Shown: positions 25,401-35,833, counted from the stretch's first letter. The stretch: 64,000 bases of DNA from Cupriavidus alkaliphilus (GCF_900094595.1 NZ_FMAD01000002.1:62001-126000); one strand, 5' to 3'. Numbers and translations: made by a program. Notes: generated by a model from the sequence alone, not told the origin.

Positions 25401-26039
25401 TCAGCCCATCACGTCGATCACGCGCTGCGCGGCATCCACCAGCTTCAGCCCGCGTTCCATCGCCATGCTGCGCAGGCGCTTGTAGGCGTCTTCCTCGCTG
25501 AGCCCGCGCGCCTGCATCAGCAGGCCCTTGGCGCGCTCCACCACCTTGCGCTCGGCCAGCTTCAGCCGCGTGGCGTCGAGTTCGGCGCGCAGCTGCTGGT
25601 CCAGCTCGAAGCGCGCATAAGCGACATCGAGCACGGTCTTGACGCGCTCCGCGCGCAGGCCGTCGACGATATAGGCGGTAATGCCCGCGCTCAGGGCGGC
25701 CTTGATGCGCTGGCTGTCGTCGTTGTCGGTAAACAGCACGATCGGGCGCGGTGCATGCTGGGTCGAGACGCACACGTGCTCGATGGTGTCGCGCGCGGCG
25801 GACTCGGACGCGATGATCAGCATGTCGGGCTGGCTGGCGGTGATCACGTCGGGCAGCCGCAGGTCGGCGTCGACGATCTGGATCTCGGTGAAGCCCGCGT
25901 TCACCAGCCCGCTGCGGATGGTCTCGACGTTGAGGGGGTCGGCGTCGAGCGGGTCGCGCACGAGCAGGATGCGCAGCACCCGGCTGGTGGGCGCCGCGGT
26001 CGACGGCGTGGGCGTGGGGGGCGGATGGCGTCGTGTCAT
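25401..26039 (-). CDS. nasT: ANTAR-domain antiterminator NasT
   Basis: 212 residues from ATG 26039; the frame is open further upstream but overlaps the divergent FAH gene. Residues about 22-145 form a receiver-like domain ([30 protein letters not shown]). A coiled stretch then leads to the ANTAR domain (about 150-208: [39 protein letters not shown]). ANTAR proteins bind paired hexaloop RNA hairpins and prevent termination; such hairpins lie just downstream, before nrtA. In known systems NasT is held by NasS until nitrate is sensed; no nasS is next to it here. Confidence 0.93.
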   Translation of the reverse strand: MTRRHPPPTPTPSTAAPTSRVLRILLVRDPLDADPLNVETIRSGLVNAGFTEIQIVDADLRLPDVITASQPDMLIIASESAARDTIEHVCVSTQHAPRPIVLFTDNDDSQRIKAALSAGITAYIVDGLRAERVKTVLDVAYARFELDQQLRAELDATRLKLAERKVVERAKGLLMQARGLSEEDAYKRLRSMAMERGLKLVDAAQRVIDVMG

Positions 26040-26246
26040 GGCTGGCTCTGTTGCAGTGCGCCATGCAAGATTCGCGCCGGCAGCGCCAGGGATGGCGCCC
26101 CAGTCCGGTGCGGCGGCGCTGCGAGCGTGCCTGGATTCATTGTATGCGGCCGTACGCAGGCCCCGGCCCGCGGTGTATCCTGTTGCCCTGCTGCGCCCGG
26201 CACCGGGTCCCGGCGCAGCACCGATCAGAACTATCTGGAGAGATGC

Positions 26247-26948
26247 ATGACCGAATTCGTGTTCGCCCCGCCCGCGCCCGTCGGCGTGCCTGTGCGCGGC
26301 AGCCACGCCAGCTTTCCGGTCCGGCGCGTGTACTGCGTCGGCCGCAACTACGCCGCCCATGCCCGGGAAATGGGTTCGGACCCCGACCGCGAGCCGCCGT
26401 TCTTCTTCTGCAAGCCGTCCGATGCGGTCAGCTACGTCGCCGACGGCACCGAGGGCGCCTTCCCGTACCCGCCGGGCACCAGCAATTGCCACTATGAAGT
26501 GGAACTGGTTGTAGCGATCGGCAAGGGCGGCCGCGACATCCCGGTCGAGCAGGCCGCCGGCCATGTGTTCGGCTATGCCGTGGGCCTGGACATGACGCGC
26601 CGCGACCTGCAGAACGAATCGAAGAAGACCGGCCGCCCGTGGGAGACCGGCAAGGCCTTCGACCGCTCCGCGCCGATCGGCCCGATCGTGCCGGTTTCGG
26701 CCATCGGCCATCCGGAGAAGGGCGAGGTCACGCTGTCGGTCAACGGCGTGGAAAAGCAGCGCGGCGATCTCTCGGACCTGATCTGGTCGGTGCCGGAGAT
26801 GGTGTCGTACTTGTCGAAGCTGTTCGAGCTGCAGCCCGGCGACCTGATCTTCAGCGGCACGCCCGAGGGCGTGGGGCCCGTGGTCAGGGGCGATGTCATG
26901 CAGTGCCACGTCGGCGGCGTGGGCGATCTCACCATCAAGGTAGTCTGA
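26247..26948 (+). CDS. Fumarylacetoacetate hydrolase family protein, probable fumarylpyruvate hydrolase
   Basis: 233 residues from ATG 26247 behind CTGGAGAG. FAH-domain motifs: [27 protein letters not shown], the metal-binding [11 protein letters not shown], and [11 protein letters not shown] near the end. The next gene (4 bp on) is a GST-type maleylpyruvate/maleylacetoacetate isomerase. The pair matches nagK-nagL of the gentisate pathway, or the end of tyrosine catabolism. No ring-cleaving dioxygenase is nearby, so the substrate is inferred. Confidence 0.88.
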   Translation: MTEFVFAPPAPVGVPVRGSHASFPVRRVYCVGRNYAAHAREMGSDPDREPPFFFCKPSDAVSYVADGTEGAFPYPPGTSNCHYEVELVVAIGKGGRDIPVEQAAGHVFGYAVGLDMTRRDLQNESKKTGRPWETGKAFDRSAPIGPIVPVSAIGHPEKGEVTLSVNGVEKQRGDLSDLIWSVPEMVSYLSKLFELQPGDLIFSGTPEGVGPVVRGDVMQCHVGGVGDLTIKVV

Positions 26949-26952
26949 ACCG

Positions 26953-27600
26953 ATGCTCAAGCTTTACAGCTATTTCCGCAGTTCGGCCTCGTTCCGCGTG
27001 CGTATCGCGCTGGAACTGAAGGGCCTGTCCTATGACTACGTGCCGGTGCACCTGCTCAAGGAGGGCGGCCAGCAACTCAAGCCGGAGTTCCGCGCGGTGA
27101 ACCCCGACGGCCTGGTGCCGGCGCTGGTCGATGGCGAGCACGTGCTGCAGCAATCGCTGGCTATCGTCGAGTACCTGGACGAGGTCCACCCCGAGCCGAA
27201 GCTGCTGCCCGGCACGGCGCTGGACCGCGCCTATGTGCGCGGCCTGGCGCAGGAAATCGCCTGCGAGATCCATCCGCTGAACAACCTGCGCGTGCTGAAG
27301 TACCTGAAGCACACGGTGGGCGTGACCGACGAGGTCAAGGACGCCTGGTACCGCCACTGGATCGAGCTTGGCTTTGCCTCGCTGCAAGCCAACCTGGAGC
27401 GCAGCGGCAAGGCCGGGCGTTTCTGCCTTGGCGACACGCCCACGCTGGCCGATGTGTGCCTGGTGCCGCAGGTGTTCAACGCGCAGCGCTTCAATATCGA
27501 CGTGGCGCGCCATCCGGCGATCGCGAAGATCTATGAAGCGTGCATGGCGCTGCCGGCGTTCCAGAAGGCGGAGCCGAAGTCGCAGCCCGACGCGGAATAG
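26953..27600 (+). CDS. maiA: Maleylacetoacetate/maleylpyruvate isomerase (zeta-class GST)
   Basis: 215 residues. The zeta-GST glutathione site SSASFRVRIAL (residues 9-19) and KEGGQQLKPEFRAVNPDGLVPAL, QSLAIVEYLDE identify the N-terminal thioredoxin-like domain; a helical C-terminal domain follows, with the conserved IHPLNNLRVLKYL. It isomerises a maleyl to a fumaryl intermediate, feeding the adjacent FAH hydrolase. A bidirectional terminator follows. Confidence 0.92.
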   Translation: MLKLYSYFRSSASFRVRIALELKGLSYDYVPVHLLKEGGQQLKPEFRAVNPDGLVPALVDGEHVLQQSLAIVEYLDEVHPEPKLLPGTALDRAYVRGLAQEIACEIHPLNNLRVLKYLKHTVGVTDEVKDAWYRHWIELGFASLQANLERSGKAGRFCLGDTPTLADVCLVPQVFNAQRFNIDVARHPAIAKIYEACMALPAFQKAEPKSQPDAE

Positions 27601-27623
27601 TTTTTCGCACCGGCAAAGCACAA

Positions 27624-27650
27624 ACGCCCCGGCACGGCCGGGGCGTTTTG
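27624..27650. terminator. Bidirectional terminator between maiA and ftsY
   Basis: Ten-bp stem ACGCCCCGGC / GCCGGGGCGT (27624-27646), loop ACG, with AAA before and TTTT after. It serves two convergent genes. Confidence 0.85.
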
Positions 27651-27669
27651 TCTTGGAGGACGGCGGGAT

Positions 27670-28839
27670 CTACCCCAGCAGCGCCTCGGCGAACTCCTCG
27701 GCCTTGAACGGCTGCAGGTCTTCCACCTTCTCGCCCACGCCGATGAAGTAGACCGGCACCGGGCGCTGGCGCGCGATCGCCGCCAGGATGCCGCCCTTGG
27801 CGGTGCCGTCGAGCTTGGTCACGATCAGGCCGGTGAGCCCGAGCGCGTCGTCAAAGGCGCGGGTTTGCTGCAGGGCGTTCTGGCCGGTATTGGCGTCGAT
27901 CACCAGCAGCACCTCGTGCGGCGCGCTGGGCATGGCCTTGCTGATCACGCGCTTGACCTTCTTCAGCTCTTCCATCAGGTGCAGCTGCGTCGGCAGGCGC
28001 CCGGCGGTGTCGGCCATGACGATGTCGATGCCGCGCGCCTTGGCGGCGTTGACGGCGTCGAAGATCACCGCAGCCGGGTCGCCGCTTTCCTGGGCCACCA
28101 CGGTGACGTTGTTGCGTTCGCCCCAGATCGCGAGCTGCTCGCGCGCGGCGGCGCGGAAGGTGTCGCCGGCGGCCAGCAGCACCTTCTGGTCATAGCGCTG
28201 GAAGTGCTTGCACAGCTTGCCGATGCTGGTGGTCTTGCCGGCGCCGTTGACGCCCGCAATCATCATCACCAGCGGCTGCTCGCGGCCCAGCGCCATGGTC
28301 TTTTCGAGCGGGCGCAGCAGCTGCGTCAGCAGCTCGCGCAGCGCCGCCTTGACGCCCTCGGCGGTTTCGATGCGCTCGGACCTGACGCGCTTGCGCAGTT
28401 CGCCGAGCAGGTATTCGGTGGCCTCGACGCCGGCGTCGGCCATCAGCAGCGCGGTTTCCAGTTCCTCGAACAGGTCCTCGTCGACCTTGACGCCGACGAA
28501 CAGCGTGCCGAGGTTGCGGCTGGTCTTGGACAGGCCGGTGCGCAGGCGCTGCATCCAGCCCTGCCGGGCTTCGGCGCTGGGCGCGGGCGGCGGCACCAGC
28601 TCCAGCGCCTCGGCGGCCACTGGCGCGGGCGCGGGCGGGGGCACTTGCGCCGGCACGGGGACGGGCACGGGAACCGGCACGGGCGCGGGGGCTGGCGTGG
28701 GCGTTGGCGTTGGCGTCGGGGACGGTGCCGGGGCGGGCGCGGGCACCTCCGGCGCGGGGGCCGGGGCTGCCACGGGCGCCTCGACGGGGGCCTCGACGGG
28801 CGTCGGCTCGGCCTTGCGCTTCTTCCAGAAACTAAACAT
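27670..28839 (-). CDS. ftsY: Signal recognition particle receptor FtsY
   Basis: 389 residues. The SRP GTPase NG domain is complete: G1 [15 protein letters not shown]3 DTAGRLPTQ, G4 TKLDGTAKGG, and the C-terminal PVYFIGVGEKVEDLQPF. It docks the SRP-ribosome complex at the membrane. The N-terminal A domain is not acidic as in E. coli. After a basic start (FWKKRKAEP) it is a low-complexity run of Pro, Ala, Val and Thr (about residues 15-70, alternating AP, TP and VP). Confidence 0.95.
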   Translation of the reverse strand: MFSFWKKRKAEPTPVEAPVEAPVAAPAPAPEVPAPAPAPSPTPTPTPTPAPAPVPVPVPVPVPAQVPPPAPAPVAAEALELVPPPAPSAEARQGWMQRLRTGLSKTSRNLGTLFVGVKVDEDLFEELETALLMADAGVEATEYLLGELRKRVRSERIETAEGVKAALRELLTQLLRPLEKTMALGREQPLVMMIAGVNGAGKTTSIGKLCKHFQRYDQKVLLAAGDTFRAAAREQLAIWGERNNVTVVAQESGDPAAVIFDAVNAAKARGIDIVMADTAGRLPTQLHLMEELKKVKRVISKAMPSAPHEVLLVIDANTGQNALQQTRAFDDALGLTGLIVTKLDGTAKGGILAAIARQRPVPVYFIGVGEKVEDLQPFKAEEFAEALLG

Positions 28840-28950
28840 TGGGGAACGGGGTCAATACCGGGGCCGAAACCCTGGCGGCAGCCACTGCCGCAGGCAACCG
28901 GTGATTAATCAATGGGTTACGCAGGCTTCGCGAGGACCGGGGAGAAACCG

Positions 28951-28980
28951 TTGTGGTCCTGGCCGGCGATTGCGTATAGT
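28951..28980 (+). promoter_or_regulatory. Promoter candidate for the M16 peptidase pair
   Basis: TTGTGG (28951-28956), 18-bp spacer, TATAGT (28975-28980), 86 bp before the first ATG. The -35 is weak. Confidence 0.35.
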
Positions 28981-29066
28981 TCGCTACACGTGTTTACTAC
29001 ATGGCAGATTCGCGCGCAGCGTTGCCCACGCGAGTCGATCGGCAAAATTTTAACAGACGGGGTCGC

Positions 29067-30614
29067 ATGAACCATTGCGCTGTCATGACCGCAACGGGCG
29101 CACCAGGCAGTCACGCCGCCGCCCAAACGCGCATCCAACGCCACGCACCGCCTTTCCGGATTCTTCCCGCCCGCGCGGCGCGGCTTGCGCGGCGTGCCAT
29201 TCCCGCGCTGCTGCTGGCCGCGCTGCCCTGGTCCCAGCCCGTGGCGGCGCAGGGCGTGGTGGCCTCGCCGATGCCGGGTGCGCAGACCGCCCCTGCCGGC
29301 GCCACCGCCCACGGCACGACCGAATACCGCCTGTCCAACGGACTGCGGCTGATCGTCAAGGAAGACCACCGCGCCCCGACCGTGGCACATCAGGTCTGGT
29401 ACCGCGTCGGCGGCATCGACGAGGTCAGCGGCACTACCGGCGTGGCTCACATGCTGGAACACATGATGTTCAAGGGCACGCCCAAGGTCGGCGTGGGCGA
29501 ATTCTCGAAGCAGGTGGCGGCCCTGGGCGGGCGCGAGAACGCCATGACCAACCGCGACTTCACCATGTACTACCAGCAGATCGGCAAGCAGTACCTGCCG
29601 AAAATGATGGAGCTTGAAGCCGACCGCATGGCCAATCTGGTCATCACCAAGGACGAGTTCGAGCGCGAGATGAAGGTGGTGATGGAAGAACGCCGCCTGC
29701 GCACCGACGACTCCGCGCGCGGCACGGTGTACGAGCAGCTGCTGGCCACGGTCTACACCGCCGCCGCCTACCGCCACCCGGTGATCGGCTGGATGGACGA
29801 CCTCGTCAACATGCGCGTCGACGACGTCAAGGACTGGTATCGCCACTGGTATGTGCCCAACAACGCCACGGTGATCGTCACCGGCGACGTCAGGGCCGAC
29901 GAAGTGCGCGCGCTGGCCGAGCGCTACTACGGCAAGCTCAAGCCACGCGCGCTGCCGGCGCGCAAGGACCAGGAAGAGCCGGCGCAGAAGGGCATCAAGC
30001 GCATCTGGGTCAAGGCGCCCGCCGAGAACCAGTACATGGTGATGGCCTACAAGGTGCCGCGCTTGCGCGACGTCGAGAAAGACGTCGATCCCTATGCGCT
30101 CGAGGTGCTGGCGGCCGTGCTCAACGGCTACGACAACGCGCGCCTGACCCGCGAACTGGTGCGCGAGCAGCGCCTGGCCGACGATGTCAATGTCGGCTAC
30201 GACAGCATCAATCGCGGCGAGTCGCTGTTCGTGCTCGACGGCACGCCGGCGGCGGGCCACAACACCGACGAGATCGAGCGCGCGCTGCGCGCGGAGATCC
30301 AGCGCATCGCGCGCGAAGGCGTGTCGCCGGAAGAGCTCAAGCGCGTCAAGGCGCAGGTGGTGGCCGGCCAGATCTACAAGCGCGATTCGGTATTCGGGCA
30401 GGGCATGGAGATCGGCGTGGCCGAGATCTCGGAGATCTCCTGGCGCCAGATCGATCGCATGCTCGACAAGATCAAGGCCGTCACGCCGGCGCAGGTGCAG
30501 GCCGTCGCCGCGAAGTATTTCAACGACGACAACCTGACCGTGGCCACCCTGGTGCCGCAGCCGATCGATCCGAACAAGCCCAAGTCGCAGGCCCCGTCGG
30601 GCCTGCGCCACTGA
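29067..30614 (+). CDS. M16 family zinc peptidase, catalytic subunit
   Basis: 515 residues from ATG 29067 (a second ATG is at 29085). A long N-terminal signal region (LARRAIPALLLAALPWSQPVAAQ) indicates export. The inverted zinc motif HMLEH (His128, Glu131, His132) is present, with the supporting downstream glutamates in VVMEERRLRTDD. The second half is the usual inactive M16 repeat. The next gene is a partner lacking the zinc motif, as in mitochondrial processing peptidase-like heterodimers. Substrate unknown; periplasmic location inferred. Confidence 0.92.
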   Translation: MNHCAVMTATGAPGSHAAAQTRIQRHAPPFRILPARAARLARRAIPALLLAALPWSQPVAAQGVVASPMPGAQTAPAGATAHGTTEYRLSNGLRLIVKEDHRAPTVAHQVWYRVGGIDEVSGTTGVAHMLEHMMFKGTPKVGVGEFSKQVAALGGRENAMTNRDFTMYYQQIGKQYLPKMMELEADRMANLVITKDEFEREMKVVMEERRLRTDDSARGTVYEQLLATVYTAAAYRHPVIGWMDDLVNMRVDDVKDWYRHWYVPNNATVIVTGDVRADEVRALAERYYGKLKPRALPARKDQEEPAQKGIKRIWVKAPAENQYMVMAYKVPRLRDVEKDVDPYALEVLAAVLNGYDNARLTRELVREQRLADDVNVGYDSINRGESLFVLDGTPAAGHNTDEIERALRAEIQRIAREGVSPEELKRVKAQVVAGQIYKRDSVFGQGMEIGVAEISEISWRQIDRMLDKIKAVTPAQVQAVAAKYFNDDNLTVATLVPQPIDPNKPKSQAPSGLRH

Positions 30615-30624
30615 GAACAAGGCG

Positions 30625-32007
30625 ATGACCCAGTCCGTCACTTCCGCGCGGCGCCCGCTGCGCAAACTGGCCGGCGCCGCGTTCGGCGCCGTGGTGCTGC
30701 TGGCCGCGCAGCTGGCGCAGGCAGCGATCCCGATCGAACACTGGACCGCGTCCACCGGCGCCCGCGTGTTCTTCGTGCACAGCCCGTCGATCCCGATGCT
30801 CGACATCAATATCGACTTCGACGCCGGCAGCCGCTATGACCCGCAGGGCAAGGCCGGACTGGCCACGCTGACCGCGGCCCTGCTGGACAAGGGCGCCGCC
30901 GCGCAGGACGGCCAGCCGGCGCGCGACGAGGCGAAGATCGCCGATGCCTTTGCCGATACCGGCGCCGCCTTTGGCGGCGCCGCCGGCGGCGACCGCGGCG
31001 GCATCGGGTTGCGTACCCTGACCGCGCAGCCGGAGCTGGACCAGTCGGTCGCGCTGGCGGCGCAGCTGATCAAGGCACCGACCTACCCGGATGCCGTGGT
31101 CGGGCGCGAAAAGCAGCGCCTGATCACCGCCATCCGCGAGGCCGATACCAAGCCCGGCGTGATTGCCGACAAGGCGCTGGCCCGGGCCATGTATCCCGAC
31201 CATCCCTACGGCATTGCCGCGACCCCGGACAGCGTGGCGTCGATCACGCGCGACGACATCGTCGGCTTCTGGCGCGACAACTATGGCGCGCAGCGCGCGG
31301 TGGTGACGCTGATCGGCGCGGTCGACCGCAAGCAGGCCGAGGCCATCGCCGAGCAGCTGACGCGCGGGCTGCCACCCGGCCGTGCCGCCCCCACGCTGCC
31401 GCAGGTGCGGCTGAGGATCGCGCCCAGCGAGCAGCGCCTGCCGCACCCGGCGCAGCAGTCCAGCGTGGCGCTGGGCCAGCCGGCGATCGCGCGCGGCGAC
31501 CCTGACTATTTCGCGCTGCTGGTGGGCAACTACGTGCTCGGTGGCGGCGGCTTCAGCTCGCGCCTGACCGACGAAGTGCGCGAGAAGCGCGGCCTGACCT
31601 ACGGCGTGGACAGCTACTTCGCGCCGTCCAAGCAGCCGGGGCCGTTCGGCATCAGCCTGCAGACCAAGAAGGCCCAGACCGACGAGGCGCTGGCGTTGGT
31701 GCGCCAGGTGCTGGCGCGCTTTGTCGCCGAAGGCCCGAGCGAGAAGGAACTGCGCGCGGCCAAGGACAACCTGGTCAACGGTTTCCCGCTGCGCATCGAC
31801 AACAACCGCAAGCTGCTGACCAACGTGGCCAACATCGGCTGGTACGGGCTGCCGCTCGATTACCTCGATACCTGGACCGCGCAGATCGGCAAGGTCACGC
31901 GCGAGCAGGTCAGGGCGGCGTTCCAGCGTCATGTGCACCCGGACAACATGGCCACGGTGATCGTCGGCGGGCCGGTGGGCACCGCGCCCACGGCTTCGCG
32001 GCAGTGA
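30625..32007 (+). CDS. M16 family peptidase-like protein, non-catalytic partner
   Basis: 460 residues with a signal peptide (GAVVLLAAQLAQAA). The M16 fold is evident, but where HxxEH is expected it has LTAALLDKG, so the zinc site is absent. The C-terminal R/Y pair region GGFSSRLTDEVREKRGLTYGVDSYF, which supports substrate binding in the partner, is kept. It starts 10 bp after the catalytic gene. The two probably act as a dimer in the periplasm. Confidence 0.9.
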   Translation: MTQSVTSARRPLRKLAGAAFGAVVLLAAQLAQAAIPIEHWTASTGARVFFVHSPSIPMLDINIDFDAGSRYDPQGKAGLATLTAALLDKGAAAQDGQPARDEAKIADAFADTGAAFGGAAGGDRGGIGLRTLTAQPELDQSVALAAQLIKAPTYPDAVVGREKQRLITAIREADTKPGVIADKALARAMYPDHPYGIAATPDSVASITRDDIVGFWRDNYGAQRAVVTLIGAVDRKQAEAIAEQLTRGLPPGRAAPTLPQVRLRIAPSEQRLPHPAQQSSVALGQPAIARGDPDYFALLVGNYVLGGGGFSSRLTDEVREKRGLTYGVDSYFAPSKQPGPFGISLQTKKAQTDEALALVRQVLARFVAEGPSEKELRAAKDNLVNGFPLRIDNNRKLLTNVANIGWYGLPLDYLDTWTAQIGKVTREQVRAAFQRHVHPDNMATVIVGGPVGTAPTASRQ

Positions 32008-32029
32008 TGCCGGCGGTGACGGCGGCATC

Positions 32030-32054
32030 GCCTGCGGCGGAGCCTGCCGCAGGC
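32030..32054 (+). repeat. Hairpin between the M16 pair and rsmD
   Basis: Nine-bp perfect stem GCCTGCGGC / GCCGCAGGC, loop of seven, no T tract. It may be a weak factor-dependent terminator or a processing site. Confidence 0.4.
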
Positions 32055-32068
32055 TCTACAATCACGGC

Positions 32069-32716
32069 ATGAATTCGCGTTCCCGATTGCCCTCGCCCGC
32101 GCCTCGCGGGCGATCTCCCGTCTCTCCCGTGCCGCGCCAGGCACCCGCGCAGGTCCGCATCATCGGCGGACGCTGGAAGCGCACGCTGCTGCCGGTGCCT
32201 GACGCCCAGGGCCTGCGCCCGACCCCCGACCGCGTGCGCGAGACCCTCTTCAACTGGCTGGGCCAGGACCTGTCCGGGGTGGAATGCCTGGACCTGTTCG
32301 CCGGCTCCGGCGCGCTCGGCTTCGAGGCTGCCTCGCGCGGCGCGGCCGCGGTGACGCTGGTCGAGTCCAATGCGCGCGTGGCCAGGCAATTGCGCGACAA
32401 CGTGACCCGGCTCGATGCCGGGCAGGTGCGCGTGCTGCAAGGCGACGCCTTCGCCATTGCCGCGCAGTTGCCGGACGCCAGCTTCGACGTGGTGTTCCTC
32501 GATCCGCCGTTCGCCGAGGACTGGATAGGGCCGTCGCTGGCGCACGCGGCGCGGCTGTCGCGCCCGGGCGGGGCGGTCTATGTCGAGACCGACCACCCGC
32601 TGACCGGCGCCGATGCGCCGGTGCCGGCCGCGCTCGAAATCGTGCGGCACGCGCGCGCCGGGGCGGTGCATTTCCACCTGCTGCAGCACCGCGTGCCGGG
32701 CAACGGCGCCGGCTGA
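32069..32716 (+). CDS. rsmD: 16S rRNA (guanine-966-N2)-methyltransferase
   Basis: 215 residues. RIIGGRWKRTLLPVPD, DLFAGSGALGFEAASRGAAAVTLVE and the catalytic VVFLDPPF are the RsmD motifs. It methylates G966 of 16S rRNA. The first 29 residues (MNSRSRLPSPAP...) have no family counterpart. A GTG at 32129 (VPRQAPAQVRIIGG) is an alternative start. A TACAAT sequence ends only 6 bp before the ATG at 32069, which would make that start leaderless if it is the promoter. Confidence 0.93.
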   Translation: MNSRSRLPSPAPRGRSPVSPVPRQAPAQVRIIGGRWKRTLLPVPDAQGLRPTPDRVRETLFNWLGQDLSGVECLDLFAGSGALGFEAASRGAAAVTLVESNARVARQLRDNVTRLDAGQVRVLQGDAFAIAAQLPDASFDVVFLDPPFAEDWIGPSLAHAARLSRPGGAVYVETDHPLTGADAPVPAALEIVRHARAGAVHFHLLQHRVPGNGAG

Positions 32717-32769
32717 TCCGCCAGGCCGGTGGCGCGGCGGTTCCGGAACGGGGAAGGGACCCTTCCTGA

Positions 32770-33763
<994 letters not shown>

Positions 33764-33824
33764 CACCGGCCACGCTTCGCTCACCCGCGCCTGGTTCGCT
33801 CACGCTTATCCGGCTTGCGCCGCG

Positions 33825-33861
33825 CAAAAAAAGCCCCCGGCACCGCAAGGTGACGGGGGCT
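33825..33861 (-). terminator. Intrinsic terminator after phoX
   Basis: Stem AGCCCCCG / CGGGGGCT (33832-33861) around an inner CACC/GGTG pair. On the minus strand it is followed by a run of U (A at 33826-33832), so it ends the phoX transcript. Confidence 0.85.
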
Positions 33862-33903
33862 TAACCTTTCCCCAATTACTACGGTTACTGCCTACTGCAC
33901 TGG

Positions 33904-35763
33904 TCAGGCACCGATCGGCTTGCCGTCGGCACGGCGCACCACGATGGTGGACGAGCGCGCCGGCTTGGTCGGGTCCGGCCACGTGCCGGTCGGGTGCTGG
34001 ATGTTGATGAAGCAGGTGGTCAGGTCCGGCGTGTAGGCGATGCCGGTGATCTCGCAACCGGTCGGGCCCGCCAGGAAACGCTTGGACTGGCCCGTCGGCG
34101 AGATGTAGTACATGCTGTTGTTGCCGAAGGTGCCGGTGTAGGTGGCGCTGGTGCTCGAATCGGTCTGCACCCACAGGCGGCCCTTGGGATCGACGCGCAG
34201 GCCGTCCGGGCTCGAGAACGTATCGCCGTTGATGTTGCCCTTCAGGTTGTCCGTGGCCAGCGACGGGTCGCCGGCCTGCAGCAGGATGCTCCAGGTGAAG
34301 GTCGTGGCCAGCGGCGAATTGCCGGCTTCATTCCACTTGACGATATGGCCGTGCAGGTTGTTCTTGCGCGGGTTGGCGGCGTCGGTCTGCTGGCGGCCGC
34401 TGTTGTTGGTCAGCGTGCAGTAGAGCGTGTTGTCCAGTGCCGCGGTGATCCACTCGGGGCGGTCCATCAGCGTGCCGCCAGCCACGCGCGCGGCCGACTT
34501 GGTGTTGATCAGCACGTCGGCCTGGGTGGCGAAGTCGACCGTGGTCGGTGCCGGCGACACCGCCGACTGGGTCCAGTTGCCCGGGTCCGAGGCACCGACG
34601 GTCAGGCCGTTCTTGCCCTGCGACAGTTCGATCCACTGGCCGCTGCCGTCGGCGTTGAACTTCGCCACGTACAGCGTGCCGGTGTCCAGCAGGTTGGCGT
34701 TGGCGGCGCGGTTGTTCGGATCGAAGGCCTTGCTCGGAACGAACTTGTAGATGCAGCCCGGGGTGCCGTCGTCGCCCATGTAGAAGGCCACGTTGTTGTT
34801 GGCATCGGTGATGTAGGCGACGTTCTCGTGGTCGAAGCGGCCCATCGCGGTGCGCTTGGCCGGCGCGCCCAGCGTGCCGTACGGGTCGATCTCCACCACC
34901 CAGCCGTAGCCGTTGTCGGCCTGGCTCGGGTCGATGTAGTTGTCGGTGCTTTCCTCGCAGGTCAGGTAGGTGCCCCACGGGGTGTGGCCGCTCGAGCAGT
35001 TGTTGAGCATGCCGACCACGGTTGCGCCGACCACCGGTGCCGCCGGGCCGCCCACGCGGTACAGCGTGTTGCCGGTGTAGCGCTTGTTGTAGATCGAGTC
35101 GCGCTTGACCTGCCACTTGCCGCTGGCGGCCAGTTCCACTTCGATCACCGAAATGCCCACCGCCGACAGGGCGATGCGCTTTTGCTCCGGGCTCGCGGTG
35201 GCGGCGTCGTAGGCGGTCGGGAACAGGATTTTGTAGTCCGGCAGCTCGTGGTTGATCGCCAGCAGGCCACCCTTCTGCGGATCGACGCCGGGCAGCGCGA
35301 AGTAGTGCATGCCGTCGTGGTTGCCGCCTGCCTGGCGCTCGGTCTCGGCCGACGACTGGAAGGCGCCGGCATAGCCGGTGGCGCCGGCTTCGACCGGGTC
35401 GCCGGCGGAGAACAGCACGTCGACGCTGTAGCCGCTGGGCACCACCACGGTATCGGCGGTGGACTTGGCGATCGGCTCGAAGGTGACCTCGTAGCTCGGC
35501 GTGGCCGGCGCCGGGGCCGGAGCGGGTGCCGGGGCAGGAGCCGGTGCGGGCGCCGGAGCCGGAGCGGGATCGTCATCGCCGCCGCAGGCGGCCAGCAGGC
35601 CGCTGCCGAATGCCGACACCAGCGACAGGCCCAGGCCGCCGCGCAGCACCCGGCGGCGGGCCGGGTTGGCGGCGACGATGTCCTCGAGCATCTGGCCGGG
35701 CACGTCAACGTCGGGCTTGGCGGCGCGGCTTGCGGCGCGCGCTTCGTCGGTCAGGTACGACAT
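33904..35763 (-). CDS. phoX: PhoX family alkaline phosphatase (DUF839)
   Basis: 619 residues. The N-terminus holds a Tat-type RRRVLRGGLGLS (about 36-47) leading to a lipobox LLAACGG, so it is probably a Tat-exported lipoprotein. A run of alternating Ala-Pro (about 66-86) follows. The DUF839/PhoX core has HTPWGTYLTCEESTDNYI, RFDHENVAY, DDGTPGCIYKFVPSKAFDP and SPDGLRVDPKGRLWVQTDSS. PhoX enzymes are Ca/Fe phosphatases released under phosphate limitation. The Pho box upstream supports that role. Confidence 0.93.
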   Translation of the reverse strand: MSYLTDEARAASRAAKPDVDVPGQMLEDIVAANPARRRVLRGGLGLSLVSAFGSGLLAACGGDDDPAPAPAPAPAPAPAPAPAPAPATPSYEVTFEPIAKSTADTVVVPSGYSVDVLFSAGDPVEAGATGYAGAFQSSAETERQAGGNHDGMHYFALPGVDPQKGGLLAINHELPDYKILFPTAYDAATASPEQKRIALSAVGISVIEVELAASGKWQVKRDSIYNKRYTGNTLYRVGGPAAPVVGATVVGMLNNCSSGHTPWGTYLTCEESTDNYIDPSQADNGYGWVVEIDPYGTLGAPAKRTAMGRFDHENVAYITDANNNVAFYMGDDGTPGCIYKFVPSKAFDPNNRAANANLLDTGTLYVAKFNADGSGQWIELSQGKNGLTVGASDPGNWTQSAVSPAPTTVDFATQADVLINTKSAARVAGGTLMDRPEWITAALDNTLYCTLTNNSGRQQTDAANPRKNNLHGHIVKWNEAGNSPLATTFTWSILLQAGDPSLATDNLKGNINGDTFSSPDGLRVDPKGRLWVQTDSSTSATYTGTFGNNSMYYISPTGQSKRFLAGPTGCEITGIAYTPDLTTCFINIQHPTGTWPDPTKPARSSTIVVRRADGKPIGA

Positions 35764-35833
35764 GGGCTTTCCTCCTGTGGGATGTCATGCGCATCGGCAA
35801 CCATGCGATACCGACGCGATTGGAAACCCCGCA

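Noticed and set aside
35501..35590. Gly-Ala repeat reading opposite the phoX start
   Set aside because: It is the complement of the Ala-Pro repeat of PhoX and not a separate gene.
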